The position numbers and the translations under genes are program-made. A stretch of 64,000 nt of DNA from the NCBI GenBank assembly GCA_000310025.1, contig FN648707.1:1020623-1084622 (forward strand). Reading direction: 5' to 3'. The DNA is from Ectocarpus siliculosus. Lineage: Eukaryota; Sar; Phaeophyceae; Ectocarpales; Ectocarpaceae. Below the pieces are notes generated by a model, which saw only the letters and a program-made list of their open reading frames with translations, was not told where the DNA came from and made no database searches. Of this stretch, positions 35,033 to 47,400 are shown in pieces (within the stretch, counting starts at the first letter, position 1; each line of letters opens with the position of its first letter).

Positions 35033-37944
35033 TACAGCTACAATTGAAACTCACACAACATCGCGAATAATGCATTTCGTTCAAGGAGCAACATACTTTT
35101 ACGTCGAGGTGTTTCGACAAGTTCGTCAGAGAAGGCCCTGAAACCTTTCATGCCTGCAAACAGTAGCCGACCACTTCATGCTGCTTCGTAGCCGAAATTG
35201 CAACATACGTAAGTATGCCACGCACGGACGCGAGACGAAATGCCGTTGCGCTACGGTTTTGACACACAGAAACAATCAATCCAGACCGACGACGTTACGA
35301 TTCAAAGATTTCGACAGTTTTCCAGCACACAGAAAGCGGCTGCAGTCGGTTCTTCGTTGTCGCAAAACGCCACGCAGCATGGGAAGTCGCTGGGGCTAGT
35401 GGACGACATTGCCAAGCTTGAACTAACATGAAACTGCCGACGTCCATCCAGCTCATTTGATTGTAAGGAAACGCGTTTCTAGTTTGCCAGGTTGGAACAG
35501 GTCAGGACCGCTAAACCAACTACTACCATACTACCATACTACAAGAATAGCAGGGTAATCGGTGGTGAGTTGGTAGCTTTTCAATGATGTTGCCATCGAA
35601 CCCAAGAATGTATGTCGGTGCGTCTACATACGACTTGTGTGGACTATCTATTGTTGTAGCGGTTGAGCAGCTCGATAAATCGTTCTCCCAATTCCCCCGA
35701 CTTCGTAGACTATATCGTGCTATGTGATTGCAGTAGATACTACTCACGCTCCAAAGGGGTACACCTTGCTCTCCACAAATCCAATGAACAATATGCATAC
35801 AAATCACACCATACATGAAATATAGATATAACAAACACTTCATAACAAAATTGAAAAACATATTCTTGAAAAAATAAAAATTACATTATAATCGTCGTAA
35901 AATGTGAACAATTCATTCACACTACAAACGCAACATTGCGTAGCATATAAATTATTGGTTTCCTATCTACAAGTTTCGACACAAATAAGTAGTATATCTA
36001 AGCTTTGATTTGTGGGAAGAATATCCTCCAATTTTACGCTATCTCGCCTGGTGGGAGCTCCGGCTGACGATCTGCCACCCAAGTTACCCGCCATGATTTG
36101 CCGTGTAGATCAGATCGTCCTATAGATTTACACTGAGCATCGTGGCAAAGGGTCGGCGGTCAGGCGCATGGTCTTGGGGGTGGGGTGCTGTGCGTGGGGT
36201 GTTTCAAGAATTGGATCAGCGACGGCTGCAACTCCTGCAGCTTCATTTCGTAAACAATTCGTCGTTACGAGCAAGTTGGTGCTGTTCATTGTTGGTACCA
36301 ACACTCTCCGGGTTCGTCGACCGACATACGTAGAACGATGTCAAATACTTTGTCACGCACGGAATGTAGGTGACTTCACAGTTAAAATCAAAACATTACC
36401 AACGCCAAATGGGATCCGAACGTTCACATTTTTCACTAGTATTTCGATCACCCTCTTTCTCCCACACCGAAGGCCCACGATCCGCTAGTCCATGGGTGAA
36501 GGGGCCTCGGTATTGACGCCACGCAGGTGACTCGTTGCGCCTAGAGAGGCTCCCTCGCCAAGACGTTGGTCTTGTACGTGCCAGGCGGTCTGATGTGCTG
36601 CTAGGGGGTGAGAAGGGGTGAGTTGAGAAAGTGGCAAGGGGGGGAGGCTCAGACTATACGACCAAGATCCGACTCAAAGTCCGCCAATTTGTGGCTGAAC
36701 CCGTAGTGGCACCGAACGTCCTAATAGTTGCACCGAACGATCACTCCTTACAACGACAACACGGGACCTTTGAAGCATCGCACATGAAAATATGTGATTG
36801 CACCACCTAACCCTACAGATCAACACCAAGAGTTGGCGACTTCACAACAGACCAAGGCGGCGGGACAGCTTCAACTTGGCGTCCGCCGATAACCTGGCGC
36901 CCACTTGGCGGGTGGTCGGTGTTCGAAGCAACAATCATACTAACGCGACAGGGATCCGAACGTTCACCGTTTTCAATACAGTCGAATGCCCCTCGCTCGC
37001 TCGTCGACATTTGGTGTACCTGATACCGAATGACGCACGATGTCCGCCTATCTATGAATGATAGCAGCTTAGCCGTGAGGTCAGACAGGTGTACTTCTTG
37101 CGCCTAGAGAGGGTCCTTTGCCAAGACGTTGGTCTTGTCCGTGTCAGGCGGTCGGATGTGATCTACTAGGAGGTGAGAAGGGTTGAGTTGAGAAAGTGGC
37201 AAGTCGGGGAGGTTCAGACTGTGCGACCAAGATCCGACTCCAAAACCGCCTATTTGTGGCAGAACCCGTAGTTGCACCGAACTTCCTAGTTGCATCGAAC
37301 GATCACTTCATACGACGACAACACCGGACCCTTGAAGCATCGCACATGAAAAGATGTGTACTCACCACGTCACCCTACAGATTAACACCAAGAGTTGACA
37401 AATTGACAACCGACCAAAGCGGCGGGACAGCTTGAACTTGGCGTCCGCCGAAAACCCGGCGCCGGTCGGTTTTCGAATAGTTTTGGTGACAATCATACCA
37501 ACGTGACATGGATTCGAACGTTCACTGTTTTCAGTACACCTCGCCCGCTCGCCGACATTTGGTGTACTTGATATCGAATGACGCACGATGTCCGCCTGTC
37601 TATGAATGATAGCAGCTCAGCCGCGAGGCCAGACAGGTGTACTTCTTGCGCCTAGAGAGGCTCCTTCGCCAAGACGTTGGTCTTGTCCGTGTCAGGCGGT
37701 CGGATGTGATCTGCTAGGGGTGAGTTGAGAAAGTGGCAAGGGGGGGAGGCTCAGACTACACGACCAGATCCGGCCCTAAAACCGCCTATTTGTGGCAGAA
37801 CCCGTAGTTGCACCGAACGTCCTAGCTGCACCAAACGATCACTCCTTACGATGATAACACGGGACCTTTTGAATTATTATCCATGAAGAGATATCATTTC
37901 ACCACCTAACCCTACAGATCAACACCAAGAGTTGACAAATTGAC

Positions 37945-38835
37945 GGCAATTTTTTAATGTAACGGGACAGAGCTTTTAGAAGTTTAGTTACGCGGGCGAA
38001 GCCCGCCAATAAACGGTGCAACCCATTCATCTGCGAGCCAAACGCTTTCAAAATGTTGCGCCTCACTCAATGCATCGATGAAGGAAAGGAGACACCAGAG
38101 CAGAGGTGCCGTCACTGGGGCAGCAAAAGAATCACCGTGCAGATATTCTGCCATGCGGGTTGTCAACAAACCGACGCGTCGGGATGGATGGATGATTGAT
38201 GGCGATTGCTGTGGGTGGGGTGTTCACTCCAATAAAGAACCCACCGATAGATGGAGTCAAGAGAGCGAAAAAAAACAACGCGGAGCTGCCAGAGCATCAT
38301 CATCACGTTCCTTGAAGTGTTCTGGCGAGAGGACGGGCGTGCAGATGATATAAAAGCATGCATGAATTCCTGCTGTGCTGCAGTAGCTCGACATAAAATA
38401 TTCGCGTGTGTGTGCGTGATGCGTGCGTGCATGTTTGTAGCTCTTCTTCTAGCGGGTGCTGCTGCGTACTCGTCATCGACACTCAGTGTGGGTTGACATT
38501 GCGAAACTTCGTGCACAGTGGTGTGTGCTGCTGTTGGCGTCTGGTATGCGTCAGTTGCAGCGCCCAGGCTCCCGCCTGATGTGTGTCGGTCTCTGAACTG
38601 GTTGGTTCGAATGAATGCGGTGTGCCCAGAAGAAAAAGCGGCGTAATTGCCAAAATTACTCGAAAATAGAGAAAGCGTCAAGTAGGCGCCAAATGGAGAC
38701 AGCTGATTGGCGGACGCCAAGTTAAATCTGTCCCAGTGGCTTTTTTTGCTGCCAAAACATCAATAGGCGCCAAATGGAGACAGCTGATTGGCGGACGCCA
38801 AGTTAAATCTGTCCCCGTGGCTTTCTTTGCTGCCA
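37945..38835. mobile_element. Non-autonomous hAT-like element with 8-bp duplication
   Basis: The 891-bp insertion is flanked by AAATTGAC at 37937-37944 and again at 38836-38843. The sister tandem unit at 37395-37415 reads TTGACAAATTGACAACCGACC, the uninterrupted site. The termini share GGCA at the very end and a GGGACAGA block about 20 bp in. The interior has a perfect GCGGGC-GAA-GCCCGC hairpin (about 37990-38005). An 81-bp direct repeat near the right end (38683-38763 and 38764-38844) duplicates the terminus. Eight-bp duplications are typical of hAT elements. No transposase is encoded. Confidence 0.72.
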
Positions 38836-38844
38836 AAATTGACA
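38683..38844 (+). repeat. 81-bp direct repeat at the hAT-like element end
   Basis: Two units each begin TAGGCGCCAAATGGAGACAG and end near GCTGCCAAAA. They are nearly identical. The second unit ends at the target duplication. The first looks like a second copy of the terminal region. Confidence 0.8.
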
Positions 38845-40698
38845 ACAGACCAAGGCGGCGGGACAGCTTCAACTTGGCGTCCGCCGATAACCTGGCGCCC
38901 ACTTAGCGGTTTTCGAGTAGTTTTGGCGACAATCATACCAACGCGACAGGGATCCGAACGTTCACCGTTTTCAATACAGGCGGATGGCCCTTGCTCGCTC
39001 GTCGACATTTGGTGTACCTGATACCGAATGACGCACGATGTCCGCCTGTCTATGAATGTTAGCAGCTCAGCCGTGAGGCCAGACAGGTGTACTTCTTGCA
39101 CCTAGAGAGGGTCCTTTGCCAAGACGTTGGTCTTGTCCGTGTCAGGCGGTCGGATGTGATCTGCTAGGAGGTGAGAAGGGTTGAGGTGAGAAAGTGGCAA
39201 GTCGGGGAGTCTAAGACTACGACCAGATCCGGCCCCAAAGTCCGCTTATTTGTGGTAGAACCCGTAGTTGCACCGAACTTCTTAGTTGCATCGAGCGATC
39301 ACTCCTTACGACGACAACACCGGACCCTTGAAGTATCACACATGAAGAGAGACATACGACCAATGTTACCACAACCCTAACCCTACAGTTCCTCATCAAG
39401 AGTTGGCAAGAGTTGGTGAATTGACAACAGACCAAGGCAGCCAGAAAGATTGAAATGGGCGTCTGCCAATCACCTGTCGGCACTCAACTCGGTACCTGTC
39501 ATATGCATACGAGGCGTCTTGCCTGTTTTCGAGTAGTTTTGGCCTTCTACCAACTCAACTTGGGATCCGAACGTTCACAGTTTTCAATGCAGTCGGATGG
39601 CTCTCTCTTTCTCTCTCTCTCACCGACGTCTCCTTCACCTGACACCCGGCGGCGTAGGATGGCCGCTAGTCCATGAACGATACGTCCTCAGTCTTGACGC
39701 CAGACAGGTACTCGTTGCCCCCAGACGGGCTCGTTCGTTGAGGTGTTGTCGTGTCTGTGTCATGCCTCCGAGTGATCTGTTAGGGGGAGGGAAGGGTGAG
39801 TGTGTGGGTAAGTGGCACTTGGGGGACCCCACCCGACCCATCGGATCGACAGCCCCAGACTGTCGCCAGTTCCAGCTACAACCCCGGCCTGTTTCTGACA
39901 TAACATAACATATGCCGAAATCTCTCGTCTAGGTCCCGTGCTACTTCGTATGCATAGTTGATCTCATTTTTCGCACAATAGTTCAATGCCGAGTGTGGAC
40001 AAAAGGCTGCCGGCTGTCATTTTTCAGACCATCCAGACACTCGATTGCACGTGATTGAAGCCCGGCACTTTTGGAGACGTCTGAGCGCTGGTATTGTTGG
40101 TGGTGATGGTATGCGATTTGTTGATATTGTGTTCGTCGAAATGTCTTTTAGACCCCTGCTTAGGATTCTTCAAAAATCTGCACTGTCTTATTCAGACAAA
40201 TTCTCGAGCGCCTCCTCAAACGGTCAGGTTTTGCAACGACATACCGAACAATGGCGATTGACAAAAAGAGAACCCACTGCCGCCCTTTGATACTGAGTAC
40301 ACACGGTACCAGCGGCCCTGCGATACAGTCCTTCTGTGCCTCCCAACACGAGCGTCGGGTTCAGCCGATATAGGAGCTCGAATGACTCGTTTCACCAACT
40401 CACTACTGTAACCCCCAAGTCCCCGCCAGTTTGCCGCCGCTCACTCCTGTTTCTCGCATAGTCTCAGTCATCACCTCCCATGCATTCCTCCTTTTTTAAG
40501 CACAGACGACGTGATCCGTGCCTTCACGACGCACCAAGCCGTTACCGCCCCCACCGGCAATGCTAATAGCCAAGTATATGCGCGCCAACCACCCATGCAG
40601 CATGGTTCAAGTACACCGCCCATGAATGGGAACAACAGGGTCGGAAAACCGATCTTGCTCGCGGCCAACCTTGCCCGGAATGCATCGGAAAAGCAAGC

Positions 40699-41142
40699 TT
40701 GCTCGCGGCGAACCTTTTTCGTGGAATGCGCCGGAGCTGCGCACAATGTGGACGAAAAATAAGAGCATCGATGGTATATGGACTTGCGGGTAACCCTCTG
40801 CCATCGGTCCGAAATGCAGGATGCTTGGATTCCGAAGAAGGGCCTGATGGTAGAGGATCTTGGGGGTCAGCTGTCATCTGCGGGAAGGCAGCATGCGTCA
40901 ACTGTGAGGAGTGCTGCCAGCCATCATGCAAAAGCCGCTGGCACCACGACCTGTGTTGCTGGCAAACCCGATCGAGGGGGCCGTGGGGTTTGGAGTTAAT
41001 TCCTTGTAGGTATCCAAGAGCGTTACCTACACTTCAACAAAAGCTCGGCCTATCGTTTCTTCACGACACGTTTCCAAACGGAGTCCCCCCTCCTTCCGTC
41101 GAGAGGCCTCAACGCACACATGCCCTGCGAGTCCATGAATGA
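40699..41142 (+). other. Cys-rich open frame at the end of copy B
   Basis: An open frame of about 147 codons has a cluster of cysteines (SCAQC, CGKAACVNCEECCQPSCKS, HHDLCCW) that resembles a zinc-binding module. Copy A has the homologous DNA at 18230-18600, including GCLNFEEVPDDGRSWGSAV. There the frame stops before the Cys cluster. This may be part of an unidentified element protein, or a chance frame in GC-rich DNA. No family was recognised. Confidence 0.25.
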
Positions 41143-41481
41143 AAACGAACAATTCACTTCGGAACCTATGTTGAGTGTCCCACTCGCCTCGCGCGCAACC
41201 CCGCCCGAAAAAAACGTGCAACCAAATTCGAGAAGTCATAGTGGCGCATCTAACCACCGAACGTGTAAGCTGGAGAGTTGTAATAACACCGAAATGAGAA
41301 TACCGCGGGAATTATTTATCACGTTGCGGGAGATAGGCCGCGGAATACTGCGTCCGTAATACTGAACGGCTAACGCGAAACCAATTTCAAAGTGTTTGCC
41401 CGTTACGTGGTCGAACCACCCGCGACTGTTGTTTACGGGAGGGTCGTCGAAACCCCGTTATGAAGCACCAGGGTGTCATTG
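41001..41481. other. 3' flank of the tryptophanyl-tRNA synthetase gene
   Basis: This short stretch between the end of copy B and the TrpRS stop codon should hold the TrpRS 3' UTR, read on the minus strand. No further gene was seen. Confidence 0.5.
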
Positions 41482-44400
41482 TCATGGAGGGGGTGGCGGC
41501 ACAACGTTCCCTGCGGCTGCCCCGCTGCCATCGATCGGCCGCACGGCCATGAAACTTCTGACCATTTCATCCGTCACGGCCGCTCTCGCATCCTGGTGGT
41601 CCTTGGTCATCTTTGTCAAGATCTCGATGAGGATCTTCTTGACTTCGCCCGTCAGCATTCTTCCTGCGGCGTACTCCTCGCCTGCACAGCAACAGAAGGG
41701 CAGACACCATCAAAAGCACCGGAAAACAGGGGGCACATCGGGCGGTAGTCAGCAACACAACGCCACCCTACAGGTATAATGTGCACTGAAGATTGGGTGA
41801 AACGTCAAAGATGTCTACAGGCAGGCGGGATGGAGGATGACGAGAGCCGCAAGAACTTCGCTTCTCAATTACCGATCGTCGTGCTCCGTCGAAACTCCCG
41901 CGCTTCTCGCCAAGGAGTTGAGGACGTCTACGTCAGCAACGCCCCAATTTCAACTCCGTTACGGGCATAGGGCAAAGGGCGTCTCGATCACGACGTTCAG
42001 GGTCAGCAAAGTCACGCATTATGCTCCGCGAGCAGGTACATCACTCTCTGCTCGATAGTGATACAACCAACCCAGGGGATCGAGAGTATCCCCTGGGTTC
42101 TTCACCAACCGAAGGGCTCACCTATGCGCTTGAGCTCGTCGTCGTCCTCCATAAAGAACGTCAGGTACTGGTACGGGACATCCACCTGCACAGGAAAGTT
42201 ACACATAAATTATGGCGCCGAGGGTCACCATAAGATGCTTGCAATGGAGATCGACGCAGAGAGTGACCCGCTGAAATCGACAAGGGTGCGATCTGCGGGA
42301 CTTGTAGAAGGAGTGAGCTCCCAAACTCTTAACGGTAGTCGCATGTGACTTGGCCGAAATTGTACGGGCTGCTGTTCCTCACACGAGGACAACGCAGAAA
42401 GTCCAACGCTATCGCCAAATGGCACAGCAGTATTGAGAATGGGTGAAGGGGGGTGGGAACGACCAAACATTTCGAAATGAGAACCTACGTCGAAATGATG
42501 CACGAAATAAAACGTCGCTGCTGGATTTCAACATGAGTCGGGCGTACGCCCAATCACGATCAAGTCCATGATAACGACAAAAACACGGCGACACATGCAG
42601 AGTCGCTACTCTCGATGTCTCCCGCTGCACCGCAAATATGTCAGCGCTGTTCCCTTCCTCCACGCTTTTGGAAACCACTCACAGGCATCAGATTCACAAA
42701 CACTTTTTGCGACGTGCAAGGTACACCACACACCAAACACGAGGACGTACATGGATGTTGGCCCCATGGAGTTCCTGCAGCTCCTTGGTCTCCTGCCCCC
42801 CCGAGAAGCAACCATTGATCTTCTTCTTCACCTTGGTTGTGAGGGCAAGAGGGAGACAACGGCGAGCATCCACAACAACAACAAAAAATCAAAAGCACAG
42901 CCGATCAGATCAGTACATTCTTCCGCACGTGAAGATTCCCGTCAGATTCCAACAAGCAACGGCGAGGGTTTAGCGACGGCCACAAAATGCAAACACCCAA
43001 TAGGTACACCCGGCCGGGACATGCGCTCCTTAAGCCGAGCCAGTGCGAAACGTTCAGCGGACGGTCACGTATTTATCCTACTGCGTGCATCACTCCGCGA
43101 GACACTGTCGACATTTCTCCCGACACGTAAAAACGCTGCGACCGCATCACGAAAGGACCTCGATCGACACGCTTGGAAGCCGCGCTGGACAAGGCTGCCG
43201 AGTGAAGCTTCGCCGTCAATGCTGGGATGGAAGACATTTACCCACCTTTTTGGGAGTATCCGTGACAAAAATCGCGCTGGACTCGGTGCTGGAGCTCATT
43301 TTCCCTCCCGGCCCCTTCGGTCAAAGCCAGACCCACACATACACATACATACACACGGGGGGCGGGTGGGGGCGAAGTTGAGGATGGAGCACAAAGAAGC
43401 TAGAGGGAGTAAAACCGCTTAGCGAGGCGACGCAGACAGCAGTCCTGAAATCGACTCAGACGTCGCGTAATCGATGTTGGGAAAAAAACACGCGAGCACG
43501 AGTTTAAACCAACTGAAGAGAAGGCACAACCAGAGTGAATAAAGACTGACTGCGCGGAATCCTGGACGACTCTAAAACGCACGAGGTCAGGCCGAAAAGA
43601 TTATTCCTAGAAATGAAAGGACCGACGGACTATCTGTTCAGGAAAATAATTGTTTGTGAACTATTGGTTAGCGGGGAGAACACATCTCAAAGTACTATGC
43701 GCAAAGGATTGTCTGTTCAGGAAAACGGTTTGTGAACTGTTGGTTGTCGGGGAGAAACACATCTCAAAGTACTATGCTCCAAGGTATTGACACTTGAAAT
43801 ATGGGACTGATGCAATCATGAACGTACGTACGTAGCGAAAGGGTTCGCCTGACTTGTGCATCGGGGCGTATTAGAACCCTTAATCTAAAACATCTTGCAC
43901 TTGTTCTCTTGCGCACAAAGACGAGTTCGTACCAATAGTCGCTAGAGAAAAACATCTTTGGGGTAATACACCATGTATGACATGATTCATCACCTGAAGC
44001 CCGGGGAAGAACCTTGAGTGAATCAGAGCTGGTTTTCGCAGCTTCATTCGCGGCGCAACGTCCCGAGTCATGCGGAAGTACGCGTCCTGAAAAAAAAGAA
44101 AAAAAGACGGAGGGACAACGCGAATAGTCATACAACAAAGAAGACCAGACAGTGAGAACAAAATGAATCGATTTTTGCATACGCTCTGCAACTAACAATA
44201 AAAAAAAACGCTCTGGTCACAGGACGGTGCCTGACTGGCACACGGGGGCTTCGGCGTGTACAAGCCTTGAATATTCGCCCTCCACTTCACTCAAAAACAA
44301 ACCATGGAGGGGAGACAATCAAACGAAACTACACAACCGAATGAGGAACGGTAGAGTAGGAAAGGGGCCAAGTTCGTTCGCCCGTGAGAGAAGAGAAGAC

Positions 44401-47400
44401 AACGAGGCGGCGGGGTTGTCTAAATGAACACGCGCTCAGCCTAGCGGGTTTTGACAAAGGCAAGATTCGATGTATCTTGCCGCTTTCGATGGACAAGACA
44501 GGCGTCGCTGCGGCTGCACCCGTCGGGAATATTCTAGCGTCTTACAAAGCCCGTAAATTCCCAAGCTCCATTCGTCCACAAGTAGAACCGATAAAACAGT
44601 ATTTCGAAAAGATCTTGTTGACAGGTCTCCGTTATGTCGAAAACTGGCTACGCAAGGGTTGCGATCTCTCCGACGCTACAGTTTTCATCTATTCGCACGA
44701 CAGGAACCCCCCCCCCAAAAAAAAAAAATAATAATAATAATATTCTTGAGCGTTGGCATATGGTTGGCATGCATAGTGCGGGCATCTAGTACCAGGTAGC
44801 CATCTCTGGAGCGTTTCGCCTGTCCACGTACGAATCGACATTGCTCATTTCGATACAACTCGCAACTCCAAGAGCAAAATATTTCCGCCGGGCTGCAGCG
44901 CCGCGTTATTCATGCAAGGCCGGTAATTAACCTACCTCGTCGGTCGTACTCCGCCTCCACAAAAAAATGCCCCACAAAAAATAAACCGGAGGGGTGTGTG
45001 TGTGTGTGTGTGTGACTACTTGTACTGTACCTGATCGATGGCACAAGGAATCAGGCACGGACGGTCGGGCGTTCCCCCGAGGGGGATGGGGAAGGAGGAG
45101 GAGAACGACGGGGCCGCCTGGACCGCGGGGAAGGCTTGGCAGCCGATGTTGTGGCTCTCGGTGAAGCCGAAGATGCCACGGACCTGGTTGTAGGTTACGA
45201 GCCTGTGGGGAGGGGGGGGGGGGGGGGGGGGCCCCCCCCCCGAAGAATAAAAAATGGGGGAAAAGGGGGGGGGGCGNNNNNNNNNNNNNNNNNNNNNNNN
45301 NNNNNNNNNNNNNNNNNNNNNNNNNNNNNNNNNNNNNNNNNNNNNNNNNNNNNNNNNNNNNNNNNNNNNNNNNNNNTGGGGGGGGGGGGGGCACGCAGCG
45401 CGAGAGTGTAAACATGGGGGAAGAGCGTGAGGCGCGGCAGGTCAGTAACACGGAAGATCAGCAGGGGGTCACAGTCAACCGTCACGATCGTACGTGGGTG
45501 GCCCTTGGTTGATCGTTGCATACAAGGTTGACATGGTAGGGTCCCGTGGAATGCCCTCGAGTGCGGCGAGATTGATGTCGTTGCGGGCGATCGATTGAAT
45601 ACACGCGGGTTATGTTACCTATTGCGTGTCGGACGGACGATAATTTGGCGACAATTTTCTATTGGCCAGCATCGAGACCTACGTAGTCGTCAACTATGAA
45701 ACCGCCAAAAAGGAGATCTCCAAGACCGGGTTAAAACGATCGCGAAACAAATCATCACAAGCTTTCTGATGGATGAACGCAGCGAACACGCGACGCACGC
45801 ATGAGCTAACGAAATACCTCATTACTCCTGCTGCACCACCCGAGACAGAGTATCGTGGCGAGGGGGCTCAACAGATAGGCCGGAGCATGTGCATCGAACA
45901 GCCGATGAGACCGACGACAACACCCTTTCTGAACAACAGCAAGCAAGGAAACACCAGTACGTCCCCATGCTGACACCCAGAGGCAAACATCAAGGTAATC
46001 CATTAAACGTGCAGAAATGTTCTTCCAGCCCCTACCGCACAACGGCGTGGCTGTGAGATGCCCGCCCTAGACACGACGACGGCAATCTCCGACTACATTT
46101 AGCTCTTCACAGAGCAGCAGCATCTTAACAAAAGGGGTACAACTCACTTTTTCTTGAGGATGAGCGGGTACTATGGTACGTCTAGCTGATGGTGGGCAAT
46201 ATCACGACAAGAATGCAACTCACCCTCCGTGTTGAGGACAACCGGTTGCTTTCGAACGTCTAATAGCTCATCATGTCGCCAAAATGGAGCACAAACTCAC
46301 TTTTGAATCTTGAGGACAACCGGGTACATGTGCTGTATGTAGTCGAGGTCGCTGAAGATGAAGGTCGACTCTGGGTCGAAGCCGCAGGCGATGATGTCCT
46401 TGGCGTTCTCGAACGCCAGCCTATGGCACTGTGTGTGCCCGACAGAGCAGAGACCGATGGCACCCGTGACAGGAAACGCGAATACCAGACGAACAAGAAA
46501 ACCGTGCTTAGAATCGTTGAAACATATTCTCATTTATTATCACACAACACTACCCGTTCCAGATACGACCACATTCGAAGGGGACGAGATGATATACTGT
46601 TCCTCCGGGTTGACATTCAAACGCTGGTACTACGGTTAACAAACTACGGTTAACAGGGTGTTGTGCCTTTCAGAAAATGAAAAGTCACAGAAAGACTACC
46701 CGTTCTATTTAGATATAACCACAGCCGAAGGGGACGCGTTGAAGCCTTTACAGTGCGCAAGCAAAGACTCGGGACAACATACAGTCGGGATTGGTTGTAG
46801 CGAGCTTCACAGAGCCCATCCATGTTGATTTTTCCCGGAATCCGAAACCGCCACGGCAACCAATACGAAAGTCGAAAAACACCGAGAAATCCTAAGGACA
46901 AGTTACACAGCCAAAATCCAGCCGCACTGAATATCCCAAAATCACACGTTTGGGAATCACAAGAACCGTTCACCGGCGAGGAAAGTGTGCTGTACAGACC
47001 GTATTCGGGTCGAGACAGCGCCAACGAAAAGTGAAAGGCAAGACAACCTCTTAGTTCTATTTGTCCGTTAGAAATACTGCAGCTTGGATTGGCAAAAATG
47101 AAGCGTGTAGTCAAACATTTTCTTCACACAGCAGTGTTTCATCAAATACCCCCGTATACCAGGAAAAACACCTTCGCACTGTCTTCACCCCTTCTCGTAC
47201 CGCACGAAACGCAGCAACGTGTGCATGGACAATACTCCCTTTCACCCACCTCTTCCAACTTGAGCTCCGGCTTGAAGAGAAACTTCTCGTCGTCTGTGAG
47301 TTGCACCACCAACGGCACCTTGAACGCTTCCTGGAAAGTCGACAAAACAAACAAAAGGCCCCCGTTGGGTGGCAGGGGCACAAATGACGAATGACCAGAA

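Larger units (their letters stand above)
36410..39960 (+). repeat. Tandem-repeat block in copy B
   Basis: About five units of 540-600 bp are marked by GGGATCCGAACGTTCAC-type starts (near 36413, 36951, 37509, 38949, 39561). They are homologous to the block at 15221-17560. One unit was split by the hAT-like insertion at 37945-38835. Another unit at 37395-37415 preserves the uninterrupted target. Confidence 0.8.
27012..41000 (+). repeat. Long dispersed repeat, copy B
   Basis: This is collinear with copy A (8728-18590) and on the same strand. It is interrupted by a Ty1/copia element (27920-35032) and a hAT-like element (37945-38835). Net length is about 6 kb. A 63-residue open frame (35240-35431, ending VDDIAKLELT) is intact here but carries a stop in copy A. 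The distal end near 40.7-41.0 kb carries a Cys-rich frame. Copy B ends roughly 480 bp beyond the 3' end of the tryptophanyl-tRNA synthetase gene. Ends are estimated by loss of similarity. Confidence 0.75.

Noticed and set aside
38580-38625. tRNA-like GGTTCGAAT
   Set aside because: Isolated T-loop-like string without the rest of a cloverleaf; it lies inside the hAT-like element.
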